This document shows, piece by piece, positions 46,027 to 54,816 of a stretch of 64,000 nt of DNA. Location: positions 62,001 through 126,000 of the forward strand of contig CAWIJO010000001.1 in assembly GCA_963836355.1 (NCBI GenBank), written 5' to 3'. The DNA comes from Palsa-506 sp963836355. Lineage in GTDB: Bacteria; Actinomycetota; Actinomycetes; Streptosporangiales; Streptosporangiaceae. Made by a program: the position numbers and the translations under genes. The notes beneath the pieces were generated by a model. The model saw only the letters and a list, made by a program, of their open reading frames with translations. It searched no databases and was not told where the DNA came from. Each line of letters starts with the position of its first letter. Position 1 is the first letter of the stretch.

Positions 46027-46091
46027 GACGTCTTCCGCGTGGCTGGACGCCGGCAAGACGTCCCGGCTAGGGTGTTGCCGTCCTGGACGTC
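46027..46091. promoter_or_regulatory. three GACGTC sites in a divergent promoter region
   Basis: GACGTC palindromes at 46027-46032, 46057-46062 and 46086-46091, spaced 30 and 29 bases (about three helical turns), lie between the leftward transfer operon (start 45967) and the rightward regulator (start 46114). The spacing and position suggest operators for the HTH regulator. Confidence 0.4.
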
Positions 46092-46113
46092 CTGCCTCTT
46101 TGCGGTCGGGTGT

Positions 46114-46858
46114 ATGCCGAACGAACGGTTGCGTGCCGCGCTGCTCGAGCACGGGGTCACGCCTGCCGTCATCGGCGAGGAAATCGGCGTCGACCAGAAA
46201 ACAGTGGAACGCTGGATCGCCGGACGGGCTCCCCTACCGCAAGCACCGCTACGCGTTAGCCGCCCGCCTCGGCATGGACGAGGCGTACCTGTGGCCCGAC
46301 GCGCTGCCCCGCGAGGTCGTCGGCGCCGCATCGGAAGCCGAGCTGCTGGCCGTCTACCCGCACCGCTGGGAGATCCCGCGGGACGTGTGGGGACAGCTGT
46401 TCACCGCGGCCGAGCGCGAGATCGGGATCCTCGTGTACTCAGGGCTGTTCCTCGCCGAGGACGCCGGCATGCAGAAGATCCTCGCCGGCAAGGCCAGGGC
46501 GGGCGTGCGGGTCCGCGTGCTGCTGGGTGACCCGGACAGCCCGCAGGTCGCCGACCGCGGCGCAGACGAGGGCATGGACGACGCCATGGCCGCGAAGATC
46601 CGCAACGCGCTGGTCCTGTACCGGCAGCTGCGCGCCGTCGAGGGCGCGGAGTTCCGGTTCCACCAGACCATCTTGTACAACTCGATCTACCGCGCCGACG
46701 ACCAGCTGCTGGTCAACACCCACATCTACGGCGTGGCCGCCGCGCATGCGCCGGTCTGGCACCTGCGCAAGGTCGCCGGCGGCGAGATCGCGACCACCTA
46801 CCTGGAAAGCTTCGAGCGGGTCTGGGAAACCGCAGTGCCGGTACCGGGAGCGCAGTGA
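46114..46858 (+). pseudogene. HTH regulator with PLD-like C-terminal domain, frameshifted
   Basis: ATG 46114 begins MPNERLRAALLEHGVTPAVI, GEEIGVDQKTVERWIAGR, an HTH. Near 46228 the frame shifts to PYRKHRYALAARLGMDEAYL and continues through YPHRWEIPRDVWGQLFTAAE, REIGILVYSGLFLAEDAGM and FRFHQTILYNSIYRADDQLL to 46858. A close paralogue at 49320-50048 is uninterrupted. The C-terminal domain with H-x-T-x-L-Y-N-S-I-Y is seen in XRE regulators next to Nudix genes in actinobacterial elements. The stop is followed directly by the Nudix ATG (TGAATG). Confidence 0.7.
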
Positions 46859-47335
46859 ATGGGCCGCAGGATCGACTACTACGACGACCCGGACGCCCCG
46901 CAGGCCAACAGCATCGTCCCCTCGGTCAACGTCGCCGTCACCAACGACGCAGGCGAGGTCCTGCTGATCCGCCGCTCCGATAACGGCAACTGGGCGCTGC
47001 CCGGCGGCGCCGTCGACCTCGGCGAGTCGCTCACCCAGGCCGCCGTCCGGGAGACCCGGGAGGAGACCGGCGTCGACTGCGAGATCACCGGCCTGTCCGG
47101 CATCTACACCGACCCCGCGCACGTGCTGCTGTACACCAGCAACGGCGAGGCCCGGCAGGAGTTCTCCATCGTCTTGACCGGCCGCGCGACCGGCGGCCAG
47201 CCGACGCCCAGCAGCGAGACATCCGAAGTCCGCTGGGCCGCCCCGGGTGACCTCGAGTCCTACGAGATGGACCGCTCGATGCGGCTCCGCGTCCGGCACT
47301 ACGCCGAGCACCGCGACCAGCCCTATATCGGCTAG
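46859..47335 (+). CDS. Nudix hydrolase
   Basis: 158 residues with a complete Nudix box, GGAVDLGESLTQAAVRETRE and ETG, at about residues 43-65. The start SIVPSVNVAVTNDAGEVLLI is typical. Substrate unknown. It is coupled to the HTH regulator before it; the pSAM2 element carries a Nudix gene (pif) in transfer immunity, so a role in element biology is possible but inferred. Confidence 0.88.
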   Translation: MGRRIDYYDDPDAPQANSIVPSVNVAVTNDAGEVLLIRRSDNGNWALPGGAVDLGESLTQAAVRETREETGVDCEITGLSGIYTDPAHVLLYTSNGEARQEFSIVLTGRATGGQPTPSSETSEVRWAAPGDLESYEMDRSMRLRVRHYAEHRDQPYIG

Positions 47336-47364
47336 CAGCCCGCCAGGACCCGGGCCCGGGCTAG
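47331..47364. terminator. hairpin between convergent genes
   Basis: GCTAGCAGCCCG...CCGGGCTAGC can form a stem between the Nudix stop and the end of the leftward HD-domain gene. No T-run follows; it could serve both strands. Confidence 0.45.
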
Positions 47365-47940
47365 CGATACGGGACGCAGGCGCGGACGCGGCTTTCCGGT
47401 GCTGGACGCGCGCTACCGCGCTGGCCAGTTCCGGCGCCGAGCGCGTGATCGCGCGGCTGACCAGGTCGCCGGGCGCGTAGCGGGCGCGGATGTCGTCCAG
47501 GCGCCGCGCGACCGGCATACGGTGGCCATCCGGGCCGGTGGTCATGTCGCAGTAGGTCAGCGCATCGGCGAGATCACGGCGGGCCGGCCGGAACTCTGCG
47601 GTCAGGTCCCCGGCGAGGCCGCGCTCGGCGGCCTCGTTAATCGCGCAGGAATGATAGGCGACCAGCCGGCAGAGCATGCCGCTGGCGCCTTCGGCGTCGC
47701 GCAGGTGACGGGCGCCATCCAGCGGATGGAATCCCGTGCTGGCGACACCGGGCGCATAGCCGATGTCATGCAGCCACGCCGCAGCCGTCAGCAGGTCACC
47801 ATCCCGGCCGAGGACCGGGGCCAGCGTCCGCGCCGCCGCGGCGACCCCCTGGGTGTGCGCCCACCGGCGCGGCAGTGCCTTGGCGAGGAGGCGGCGGGCG
47901 GTGGCCTCGGCCCATTCTGCTTGCGCTCATGGACAGACAC
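47361..47940 (-). pseudogene. HD-domain protein, frameshifted
   Basis: The GTG at 47940 overlaps the methyltransferase stop (TAGTG). After a short leader and a shift comes WAEATARRLLAKALPRRWAH, TQGVAAAARTLAPVLGRDGD, LLTAAAWLHDIGYAP (the HD motif), then in a further frame LCRLVAYHSCAINEAAERGL and ALTYCDMTTGPDGHRMPVAR. A metal-dependent phosphohydrolase of unknown substrate, commonly found beside Nudix and methyltransferase genes in these elements. The 3' end is uncertain. Confidence 0.6.
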
Positions 47941-49015
47941 TACGTTGGCAGTGCCGGACGTGCACGGACGCGGCCGGGCCATCTCAGGACGTCCTGCGAC
48001 GGGCCGCCACGTCCCGCCTCGTCCGGGCTCACATCGGCCAGCCGTTCCCGCGCGGGCTTGCGGCCGACACCGGCCAGGATCCGGGCCCGGGACTGCGCTG
48101 GCCGCGCGATGCTGTCCGGCCGCCACGCCCACACGTCGACCACGCCGGGCCGGGCCAGGCAGAACCCGTCGAACCAAGCCGTGATCTCCTCCACGGTCCG
48201 GCCGGTCACCGGCGCAGTGTCACCGTAGGCGGCCTGCAACTGCCGCAGCAGCTCGGGATCCGTGCCGGTCGAAGTGCCCGCGCTGATGACCAGGTAACTG
48301 CCCGGAGCGATCCGACGCCGGAACACCGCAACGGCCTCGTCCGCTTCATCAGCAGCCAGGAAATGCAAGAACAGAACCGAGAATTACGCAGACCCGCTCG
48401 CCCGTGTCGATCAGCCGGGTCAGTGCCGGGTCAGCAAAGGTACGGCCCGGATCGCGGACATCTCCCGCCACGACGGCAATATTGCCGTCGGTGGCCAGCA
48501 GCGCGCGAGCATGGGTAAGGACGACCGGGTCACGGTCGACGTAGACCACGCGGGCATCGGATACCGTCTCGCGGGCGATCTCGTGCACATTCGGGCAGGC
48601 GGGCAGCCCAGTGCCGAAGTCGATGAACTGGGTCACTCCCTGCCGGGCCACATGGCGCACGGCGCGGGCCAGGAACGCCCGGTTCGCGCAGGCGACCTCG
48701 GCGACCTCCGGGAATTGCTCCAGCACCGCGTCGGCGGCGGCGCGGTCGGCCTGCGAAGCTGTCCTTGCCGCCGAGCCAGTGCGCGTACATCCGGGCGATG
48801 TTCGCCCGGGCCGTGGTGAACGCGGCCAGATCGGGGTTCCCGGCTGGCTGGAGCACGTCCCGCAGCTCGGTTAAGTCGGCCGTGACGACGGTGTGCGGGT
48901 TCAGGCCGAGGTGGAGGCTCCGAGCAACGTACCGTTCCCGCCCGGGCGTGACCTCACGCCAGATCTTGTAACCGGGGTAGTCGTCCCGCAGCACGGCCAG
49001 GGCATCCCTTCTCAC
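47940..49015 (-). pseudogene. SAV2177-type methyltransferase fused to a small N-terminal protein, frameshifted
   Basis: GTG 49015 (GAGGGAGG upstream) starts RRDALAVLRDDYPGYKIWRE, VTPGRERYVARSLHLGLNPH, a small protein usually encoded on its own. It runs in frame into ANIARMYAHWLGGKDSFA, the Methyltransf_19 start. A shift near 48755 gives VLEQFPEVAEVACANRAFLA and FIDFGTGLPACPNVHEIARE (SAM motif). A second shift near 48355 gives FLAADEADEAVAVFRRRIAP to the stop at 47940. Substrate unknown. The fusion may be real or due to a lost stop. Confidence 0.65.
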
Positions 49016-49319
49016 CGCCCCGCACCTCCCTCACGGAGACCGGAACCGCTGGCCAGTGTGCTCCCCTGGCTGTTTCCGGCCCGCGTCACCGCTGCTGACG
49101 CTTCCTCTTGGCTCGGCCCGGTTACCGCGCGCCTGGTGGTCGTGTTCAACGCCGTCCCATCCGTTTCAGATAAATCCGACTGCCCGCTGTCCGGCAGTCG
49201 CCTTCCGTGGTCAGGACCAGGCTCGCGGGAACGACGGAACTTCTGTACCGCGCGATGGGACGACTAGGGACTTCTTCTGTTAGCGTCAGTGCTGTCCTCG
49301 CATCGGGAGGCACTGGCCG

Positions 49320-50048
49320 TTGAACGAGACCCTGCGCCGCGCGCTGCTGCGCGCGCGGCTCAGCGAAGACGATGTTGCCGCGCGCTTGCAGGTCGATCCC
49401 AAGACCGTGCGGCGCTGGCTGGAAGGCCGCGTGCCCTACCCGCGGTACCGCTGGGTGCTGACCGGCCTGCTGGACGCCGACGAAGCCGACCTGTGGCCCG
49501 AAGCCCGCGCCGCCATCGCCGCCCGCTCCCGGCCCGCCGAGATCAAGGCCATCTACCCGAGCCGCCACGCCGTGCCCAGCGAGACGTGGCTGTCGCTGTT
49601 CGTCTCGGCCGAGCGGGAAATCGGCGTCCTGGCCTGCTCCGGGCTATTCTTCGCCAGAGAGCCCGGCGTCTTAGACGTCCTCGCGGACCGGGCCCGGGAC
49701 GGATTGCGAGTACGAATCTGCCTGCGGGATTCAGACGGACCTGTCACCACGGAAGATAGCGCCGAAGAAGGCGCCAGGGACGTCGCGACAGCGGGGATAC
49801 GCGAGGCTCTCGGGTTGTTCGGGCAGTTAGGCGAGAACGCTTGCGTGGAGATCCGGCTGCACCGGACTGTCCTTTACAACTCGATCTACCGGGCCGACGA
49901 CCAACTGCTGGTCAGCCAGCACGCCTACGGCATCCCGTGCGAGCGCTCGCCTGTCCTTTACCTGCGCTCAGCCGACGACGGTGACCTGGCCGCTACCTAC
50001 GTCGATGCCTTCGAGCGCATCTGGACTGGCGCGACGCCGCTGAAGTAG
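49320..50048 (+). CDS. HTH regulator with PLD-like C-terminal domain
   Basis: 242 residues. N-terminal HTH: LRRALLRARLSEDDVAARLQ, VDPKTVRRWLEGRVPYPRYR. C-terminal domain: LFVSAEREIGVLACSGLFFA and IRLHRTVLYNSIYRADDQLL, VSQHAYGIPCE. It starts with TTG at 49320, about 10 bases after GGGAGG. It is the intact paralogue of 46114-46858 and probably has its own ligand or operator. No Nudix gene follows it. Confidence 0.75.
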   Translation: MNETLRRALLRARLSEDDVAARLQVDPKTVRRWLEGRVPYPRYRWVLTGLLDADEADLWPEARAAIAARSRPAEIKAIYPSRHAVPSETWLSLFVSAEREIGVLACSGLFFAREPGVLDVLADRARDGLRVRICLRDSDGPVTTEDSAEEGARDVATAGIREALGLFGQLGENACVEIRLHRTVLYNSIYRADDQLLVSQHAYGIPCERSPVLYLRSADDGDLAATYVDAFERIWTGATPLK

Positions 50049-50058
50049 GCCCGGTCAG

Positions 50059-50370
50059 TCACAGGTCGAGGGCGGCGCGCAGGGCAATGCCGATCGCCTC
50101 CATGGCATCCGCGTCGCACCGGCAGGCCAGCTCGCCGATCCGCTCCTTGCGGACCGCGCTGATGTTGTCCAGCCGCACGATGCCAGCCAGCGGCTCGGTG
50201 ATCCGGACCGTGACCAGCGTCTCGGGCGCGATGCCGTCCGTGTCAATCGGGGCCGTCAGGACAGCGGAGGCGGTCTCGGACTCGTTCAGCGCGTCGTTGC
50301 CGATAATCAGGGCATAGCGGTCCCGCGCGCTGACCCTGCTGTGCACGACGCGGACCTCACCGCGCCTCAC
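50059..50370 (-). CDS. MazF/PemK-like toxin
   Basis: 103 residues: (M)RRGEVRVVHSRVSARDRYAL, IIGNDALNESETASAVLTAP, ETLVTVRITEPLAGIVRLDN, ISAVRKERIGEL. This follows the MazF fold of endoribonuclease toxins. The GTG start overlaps an upstream TGA (GTGA) that ends a 13-residue frame, PGRRAKADEANAS, which looks like the tail of a lost antitoxin. The toxin may therefore be orphaned. Confidence 0.7.
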   Translation of the reverse strand: MRRGEVRVVHSRVSARDRYALIIGNDALNESETASAVLTAPIDTDGIAPETLVTVRITEPLAGIVRLDNISAVRKERIGELACRCDADAMEAIGIALRAALDL

Positions 50371-50727
50371 GACGCGTTAGCCTCGTCCGCCTTGGCACGT
50401 CGGCCAGGATGCTATTTTCGTTGCTTCCCGGCGCTAGGATGCTCACCAGCCTGCCGCTTAGTGGATCTGTCCCGTGCATGCGTTGCACGTACCGAGGTCT
50501 GTTACTTTGAGATTCCCGAGTGGCCGCGATGGAGGCGGGAAAGAATCAGCATCACCTGCCAAGATGCATCGCTTCCGGTAATCGTTATCTGGATTGGCCG
50601 CCTGGTCCTGGCATTCCTGACTGGGTAAGGCTGAATGTTCCCACCGTTCCTCCTTCATGCCGGATACCTGCGCGCCGGGGCGGCCTTCCGGGCAACTCCG
50701 GTGCACTGCGCGCCCTGCGCGGGGCGG

Positions 50728-50755
50728 CCAGGGCCTCCCTGCAGGGAGGCCCTGG
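50728..50755. terminator. perfect 28-base palindrome after the hypothetical gene
   Basis: CCAGGGCCTCCCTG followed at once by its reverse complement, 31 bases past the stop of the leftward gene at 50786-51298. A strong GC hairpin that can end its transcript, though no T-run follows. Confidence 0.55.
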
Positions 50756-50785
50756 CGCGCCTGGAGGGTCCCGCGTCCTGGGGGC

Positions 50786-51298
50786 TTATGCCTTGGCGCT
50801 GAGCGTGAGCTTCACCCGCAGATCATCGGGGCCAGGGTCCGGTGGGTTCGGGTCGGGCAGGTCGTCGACCGGGCCGTCCGGCAGAGGCTGGCCTGTCGGG
50901 TCCTGCGGCAGTTGCGCGAACACCTTTCCGATCGCCTCACCGATATCGATGAGAGTTTGAATGATTGGCCCGAAGTCGTTCGCGGCGACCTGGGCCACCA
51001 TGATTCGTTGAGTATCCTCCGGCGCCGTGTCTGTGAAGTCGCCTGAAGAGTGCGCAGCACTGAACAGCGGCGCTGGGCCACAGGCGAGCGTAAACGGCTT
51101 GGAGGCGCCGAGCTGCTGGCCGTTGCCGTCGAAGTAGGTGAGAGAGACAGCAGTGGTGAACGCCACGAGCTTGTGCGTGCACGTGAGATCCACGTGGCAG
51201 CTCAAGTTACGGTTGTCGGCCATCTCGGCGTAGACAACGATGTAGTGACCGTCCTGCGGGTTGAAATGCACGGGCGGAACTGTGATTGTGATTGACAT
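50786..51298 (-). CDS. hypothetical beta-rich protein
   Basis: 170 residues, not recognised. MSITITVPPVHFNPQDGHYI, VVYAEMADNRNLSCHVDLTC has alternating beta-strand character; the tail is a Pro/Asp-rich linker (DLPDPNPPDPGPDDL) ending in a short strand. AAGGAG seven bases before the ATG supports the start. No signal peptide. Single-gene unit with its own terminator. Confidence 0.65.
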   Translation of the reverse strand: MSITITVPPVHFNPQDGHYIVVYAEMADNRNLSCHVDLTCTHKLVAFTTAVSLTYFDGNGQQLGASKPFTLACGPAPLFSAAHSSGDFTDTAPEDTQRIMVAQVAANDFGPIIQTLIDIGEAIGKVFAQLPQDPTGQPLPDGPVDDLPDPNPPDPGPDDLRVKLTLSAKA

Positions 51299-51485
51299 GA
51301 TGTCTCCTTTTCAGGGTGGGTGGCCGGCGATTCACGCCGACGCTGCTGCTTGAAATGCGCGCGTTTCATGAGACAGATTCGCCTACGTGGACATGCGAAG
51401 GGCAGGGATCGGCTGACCCCTTCCCGCGCGGCGGGCTGCCGGGGGACGAATGACCCACATGTGCCGGAAGGCGGAGATGGAGCTT

Positions 51486-53891
51486 CTAGACCAGGCCTTC
51501 GGCCAGGGCCAGGCGGGTGAGATCGGCACGGCGGCGGCAACCGGTCTTATCCCGGATCCGGTCCAAGTGCGAGCTGACGGTGCGGATGCTGATGTACAGC
51601 TGCGCGGCGATCTGGGCGTTGGTGGCGCCCTGGGCGACCAGGGTGACGAGCTCCCGTTCACGGGCGCTGAGCTTCCCAGCGCCCGGCCCCGCCGGCTGCG
51701 GCGGGGCGGGATCGATGAGCATGAGAGCGTACCGGGCCGCAGCGGCCAGGGTCATTACCGCGCCTCGTTCTTCGGCCGCGCGGCTCCGGGCAGTTCCGAG
51801 CGTCTGCCGTGCCTGGCGCAGCGGTCCCTCGCGGAGGCGTGCATCCTGCTGCAGATCCGGGATTTCCTCTTGCTGCTGGAACGCAGCCAGCCCGGCCCAC
51901 ACGGTGATGGCCTCGGCGGCCCGTCCCGTCGCAGCGCACAGATGCCCGCAGCAGTCCAGGGAGCCGAGCTGACTGGTCGTGTCGCCGGCCCGAACTGAAA
52001 TCTGGAGGGCCTCGCCCAGGTGGGCGGCGGCGTCCCCGGTGCGGCCGGCCCACAGGTCCAGCATCACCATGTGCGACAGCAGGAGCTCCCGGTCCTTCCA
52101 TGCGCCTGCCTCTTGGGCCTGGGCAAGCGCTGCCGCGCAGACCGCATCGGCGGCAGCCAGGTCCCCTGCCGCGATCAGCGCCCCGGTCAGGACATAGCGG
52201 GCCCACCGCACGACCACACGAGGCACGCCGGTTGTGATCTGCGCGGCCTGCCGCGCCGCCAGCACCGCGCTATCTGGGTCGTCGCCCTCGGCGGCGAAGC
52301 TGAGGGCGCCCAGGGCCTGGATCTCTCCGGTCCGGTAGCCAATTTCCCGGGCCACAGCCAGCGACTGGCGGGCATCCTCGGCCGCCTCGGCGGCACGGCC
52401 CAGATTGCTTAATGCCACCGACCGCCCCATAAGGCCATCGGCCAGCGCCCGGGACGCCCCCCGGCCTTCGGCTGCGTCGCGCAGCGCAGTGAAGTGCTCC
52501 AGCGTCCGGGCCGGGCTCAACGAAAACAGCGCGGCAAGACCGAGCCACAGATTCGCAGCGCACCACTCATCGCTGCCCGCTTCGGTCCGCCCGGTGACCT
52601 CGCACAGAAGCGAATACTGGCTCGCCAGGCGGCCCCGCAGCAACCACCACCAGCCCAGCGCGGCTGCTAGCCGCAGCGCGATAGCCGGGTCATGGTCCAT
52701 CGTCCAGGCCAGCACCTGCCGCATCATGGTGTCCTCGGTATCCAGCTGCCGCGCCGCGGCTGCCTCCCCCTCGACGGTCTGCATCTCCGTCGAGGCCTGC
52801 TCGGCCATCTTCAACGCGTACCGGGCTTGCGCGGCCGCGACCGCGTCCGCCTCCGCGGCCACGGCCAGCAGGGCGGCGCCGTAGGCGCGCAGCGTCTCCA
52901 GCATCGCGTACCGGGGTCGCCCGTCGGGACCGGCTCGGGGCGGGACCAGCAGTGAGCAGTCCACCAGCCGCAGCACCGCCGCGCCGGCGCCTTTCCCCGC
53001 CACGGCCTCGGCGGCCTCCAGCGTGAACGGCCCGGGGAACACCGACACGGCGCGGAACACCTGCTGCTCGTGGTCTCCTAGCAGCTGGTAGCTCCACTCC
53101 ACCGCGGCTGCCAGCGACTGGTGCCGCCACGCCGCCAGCCGGTCCCCCGCGGTCAGCCACGCGAACCGGTCATCGAGACGATCCACCAGCTGGCCCACTC
53201 CCAGCCCCTCCACCCGCGCCGCTGCCAGCTCGATCGCCAACGGCATCCCGTCCAGCCGCCTCACCAGCCGTGCCACCGCCGGAACCTGTTCACGGCCTAG
53301 GACAAAATGCGGGTCGGCCTGCCGCGCCCGGTCGGTGAACAGCGCCACCGCCTCCGACCCGCCCGCGTCAGGAGCATTGTCTGAGCCGGGCAAGATCAGC
53401 GGGCCCAGCCGGTACCGGACCTCACCAGCCGCCCGTAGCGGCTCCCGGCTGGTCGCCAGCACCCGCAAATCATCACAAGCCGCCAACAGCCTCGCACACA
53501 GCTGCGCCGCCGCGCCGATCACATGCTCACAGTTGTCCAGCACCAGCAGCATTTGCTGGCCCGCCAGCACCTGAGCCAGGACGCCCGTTGCCGGGACGCC
53601 CGGCTGCTCCTGCACCTCCAGCGCTGCGGCCACCACCGCCGGAACCTGCGCCGGATCGCTAACCGGGGCTAGCTCGGCCAGCCACGCCCCGTCTGCGTAT
53701 CTGGCGGCCGCGCGCCGGGCGACCTGGCCTGCCAGCCGGGTCTTGCCCGAGCCCCCCGGCCCGGTCACTGTCACCAGCCGGTGCTCTTTCAGCAGGTCCG
53801 CGAGCTCGCGCACCGGCTCGCCCCGGCCGATAAAACTCGTCAGCGCGGCTGGGAAGCCATGCACGCCACCGGCCGCGGTCACCGCCGACAT
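51486..53891 (-). CDS. LuxR-family regulator with NB-ARC-like ATPase and TPR region
   Basis: 801 residues. N-terminal FPAALTSFIGRGEPVRELAD is the usual lead of these ATPases; TVTGPGGSGKTRLAGQVARR is Walker A; QMLLVLDNCEHV is Walker B; RVLATSREPLRAAGEVRYRL follows. A long helical TPR-like middle ends in a LuxR HTH: LSARERELVTLVAQGATNAQ, IAAQLYISIRTVSSHLDRIR. Large single-gene regulator; target genes unknown. The ATG at 53891 (MSAVTAAGG) is chosen since the family begins there. Confidence 0.9.
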   Translation of the reverse strand: MSAVTAAGGVHGFPAALTSFIGRGEPVRELADLLKEHRLVTVTGPGGSGKTRLAGQVARRAAARYADGAWLAELAPVSDPAQVPAVVAAALEVQEQPGVPATGVLAQVLAGQQMLLVLDNCEHVIGAAAQLCARLLAACDDLRVLATSREPLRAAGEVRYRLGPLILPGSDNAPDAGGSEAVALFTDRARQADPHFVLGREQVPAVARLVRRLDGMPLAIELAAARVEGLGVGQLVDRLDDRFAWLTAGDRLAAWRHQSLAAAVEWSYQLLGDHEQQVFRAVSVFPGPFTLEAAEAVAGKGAGAAVLRLVDCSLLVPPRAGPDGRPRYAMLETLRAYGAALLAVAAEADAVAAAQARYALKMAEQASTEMQTVEGEAAAARQLDTEDTMMRQVLAWTMDHDPAIALRLAAALGWWWLLRGRLASQYSLLCEVTGRTEAGSDEWCAANLWLGLAALFSLSPARTLEHFTALRDAAEGRGASRALADGLMGRSVALSNLGRAAEAAEDARQSLAVAREIGYRTGEIQALGALSFAAEGDDPDSAVLAARQAAQITTGVPRVVVRWARYVLTGALIAAGDLAAADAVCAAALAQAQEAGAWKDRELLLSHMVMLDLWAGRTGDAAAHLGEALQISVRAGDTTSQLGSLDCCGHLCAATGRAAEAITVWAGLAAFQQQEEIPDLQQDARLREGPLRQARQTLGTARSRAAEERGAVMTLAAAARYALMLIDPAPPQPAGPGAGKLSARERELVTLVAQGATNAQIAAQLYISIRTVSSHLDRIRDKTGCRRRADLTRLALAEGLV

Positions 53892-54816
53892 CCCCACGTC
53901 CGTACCATAACCGCAGGGTCGCAGCAGCCATACAGGCCAACCGCTGAGATTTGAGTTGGCCAAGACTCAGACCAGCTGAACTCAGCGCGGACCGGGTGAT
54001 AACCCGCTGTATCACCCGGCCGCTGTCGGTGCCCGTCGCTACCATCCCGGGTATGACTGACGACCAGGGTGCCGGGGCCGCGCCGGGCGGCCAGACGCGC
54101 CGAGGCACGGATTTGATGCCCATCCCTGGTGACCCTCGGCCCTCAGCGGAGACGGCGCTCGCCGCGGAGCTGCTTAGCCGCGTGCAGGCCGAGTTGCCGG
54201 CGGTGGCTTGGCTGAGAGAGCGACGACCCGCGCTATCCGGACACGTGGCCTGCCTACGCGGCGCTGCTGCCGCGCACCCAGGCGGCATGCACCGCCGATA
54301 GCCTTCCGATGGCACGAATCGCCAGCTAACTCGTGTACTGCGGCAATGTGGCTGCCGCTCACGCTCTCATTTGGCAGATCCTCGACGTCCATGAGCGGGT
54401 GCTCGCCGCCGAGCACCGTGACGCCCTGACCGCCCGTCCACCTCGCCTACTTGACGGGGGAGGCGCGGGATCTGGCTGGTGCCCGCGACCAGTTCGGGCG
54501 GGCTGCCGCTGCTACTGGAGCAGGCCGCCGCCTACATGCTGGCCACTGGCCTTGACCTGGCCAGCTATTCGGGGCTATTCCGGACCGGCGCGCCGACCTG
54601 TGCAGGCCCGCTGGAACCAGCCGGTTATGACAAGAAAGTCGCCGCTACCTGGGCGCCGGCCCTCAACCAGGGCCAGCAAACCCAGCTGCAGGCGGCCGGA
54701 CTGCTGCGCCCCCGAGACCGTTCCGCTCTCACTCCTACTGCCGCCCAGCCCGGGACTTGCCGGGTCCATCAGCCCCGAGACCGCGCCGCTGCTGCCGCTG
54801 CGGGAGGACCCCCTAG

